Below are positions 63,735-64,000 of a DNA stretch of 64,000 nucleotides, piece by piece. Numbering within the stretch: the stretch's first letter is position 1; every line of letters starts with the position of its first letter. The DNA comes from Gammaproteobacteria bacterium (GTDB taxonomy: Bacteria; Pseudomonadota; Gammaproteobacteria; UBA4575): the NCBI GenBank assembly GCA_033344735.1, contig JAWPMW010000001.1:744001-808000 (forward strand), in the 5' to 3' direction. The notes under the pieces were generated by a model. That model was not told the origin of the DNA, ran no database searches, and was given only the letters and a program-made list of their open reading frames with translations. A program made the translations under genes and the position numbers.

Positions 63735-64000
63735 TTATTCGAACTTCAAATGTTTAATTTGTTGCTGATAAAGACTAAGATAACTTTCTTTAAATCCGCG
63801 ATGCATATATCTAATCTCTCCATTTCTATCAACAAGAATCGTCATTGGCATTGCATCAATGTCATATAACTTGCTCACTTTTTTTGACTCATCAAATAAA
63901 ATCGGAAAATTAATTCCTAATTTTTTTGCAAGACGGATTGCTTTCTCTGGCTCCTCATCAATATTCACAGCAAGTAATTCAAAGTCATACTCATCATGTA
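63735..64000 (-). CDS. TlpA/thioredoxin-like protein, C-terminal fragment
   Basis: The frame is open to the window edge, so the start and the CxxC active site lie outside. The visible 88 residues (HDEYDFELLAVNIDEEPEKA, then INFPILFDESKKVSKLYDIDAMPMTILVDRNGEIRYMHRGF) match the TlpA/ResA redoxin fold: the cis-Pro loop is MPMTILVD and the ending GxIxxxHxGF is standard. It likely acts in the periplasm on protein disulfides or copper. It lies 3 bases before the DUF4266 gene, with which it forms a known association. Confidence 0.82.
   Translation of the reverse strand, partial: HDEYDFELLAVNIDEEPEKAIRLAKKLGINFPILFDESKKVSKLYDIDAMPMTILVDRNGEIRYMHRGFKESYLSLYQQQIKHLKFE

Overview
The window is a stretch of chromosome from an AT-rich gammaproteobacterium. 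By eye it has roughly 35-40 % GC, dense genes and short intergenic gaps. It encodes TypA, RhlE, DbpA, RapA, a surE-pcm-yqaA-nlpD block, YbiT, Kbp, an LpxR-like outer-membrane protein and an ExbB/ExbD system, so the cell is Gram-negative and of gammaproteobacterial type. AlkB/XylM hydroxylase, KatG, a persulfide dioxygenase, amide/urea uptake and low-oxygen cytochrome/globin genes suggest a free-living, probably marine, metabolically flexible organism. No tRNA, rRNA, CRISPR array, prophage or complete insertion sequence was seen. The genus cannot be fixed from this sequence alone.

Layout. 1-9.6 kb: the tail of an EAL-domain protein, an orphan FetB-like permease, then translation and RNA-remodelling genes (typA, rhlE, a YgjP-like protease, dbpA, ybiT) and a spermidine-synthase-like protein coupled to ybiT. 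9.7-16 kb: persulfide dioxygenase, a winged-helix protein with an inverted repeat at its promoter, a YdjM-like membrane hydrolase, a possible glycosyltransferase, a DUF937 protein, Kbp, an LpxR-like protein and a DUF2452-like protein. 16-19 kb: an AlkB/XylM hydroxylase with a 10-bp-arm inverted repeat upstream and a strong terminator, YchJ, and small unknown genes. 19-23 kb: two membrane proteins divergent from two c-type cytochromes and a globin, with FNR-type boxes at 20116 (perfect) and 20705 (one mismatch), then an APC permease. 23-34 kb: KatG, small envelope and unknown genes, a HIT protein, an exported truncated globin with a His/Cys tail, RapA and an exported Met-rich repeat protein.

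33.8-41 kb: a five-gene urea/short-chain-amide ABC transporter (urtABCDE type) and a formamidase operon (fmdA, fmdB and a catalytic-domain-less recombinase-like ORF). Both promoters fit the sigma-54 GG-N10-GC rule, both give a predicted leader of 36 nt, and both regions carry copies of a CGCAC(T/C)A motif. The two operons look like one nitrogen-scavenging regulon. 41-49 kb: beta-carbonic anhydrase, a TMEM143-like protein, Cfa, a TraB-like protein, and the thrC-hom-aminotransferase operon. 49-52.8 kb: a Mth938-like protein, nlpD, yqaA, pcm, surE and an Smr protein. rpoS is not in its usual place after nlpD.

52.8-64 kb: about 13 collinear minus-strand genes. They encode a thioredoxin-like protein, a DUF4266 lipoprotein, a DUF3570 barrel, an exported protein, three TPR proteins (two of them lipoproteins), a small exported protein, a TolQ/ExbB channel, two ExbD proteins, a TonB/AgmX-like protein and a GspC-like PDZ protein. 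This is a proton-driven, envelope-spanning machine related to the core of the Myxococcus Agl-Glt apparatus, but with no known function here. It is the best candidate for an undescribed system in the window.
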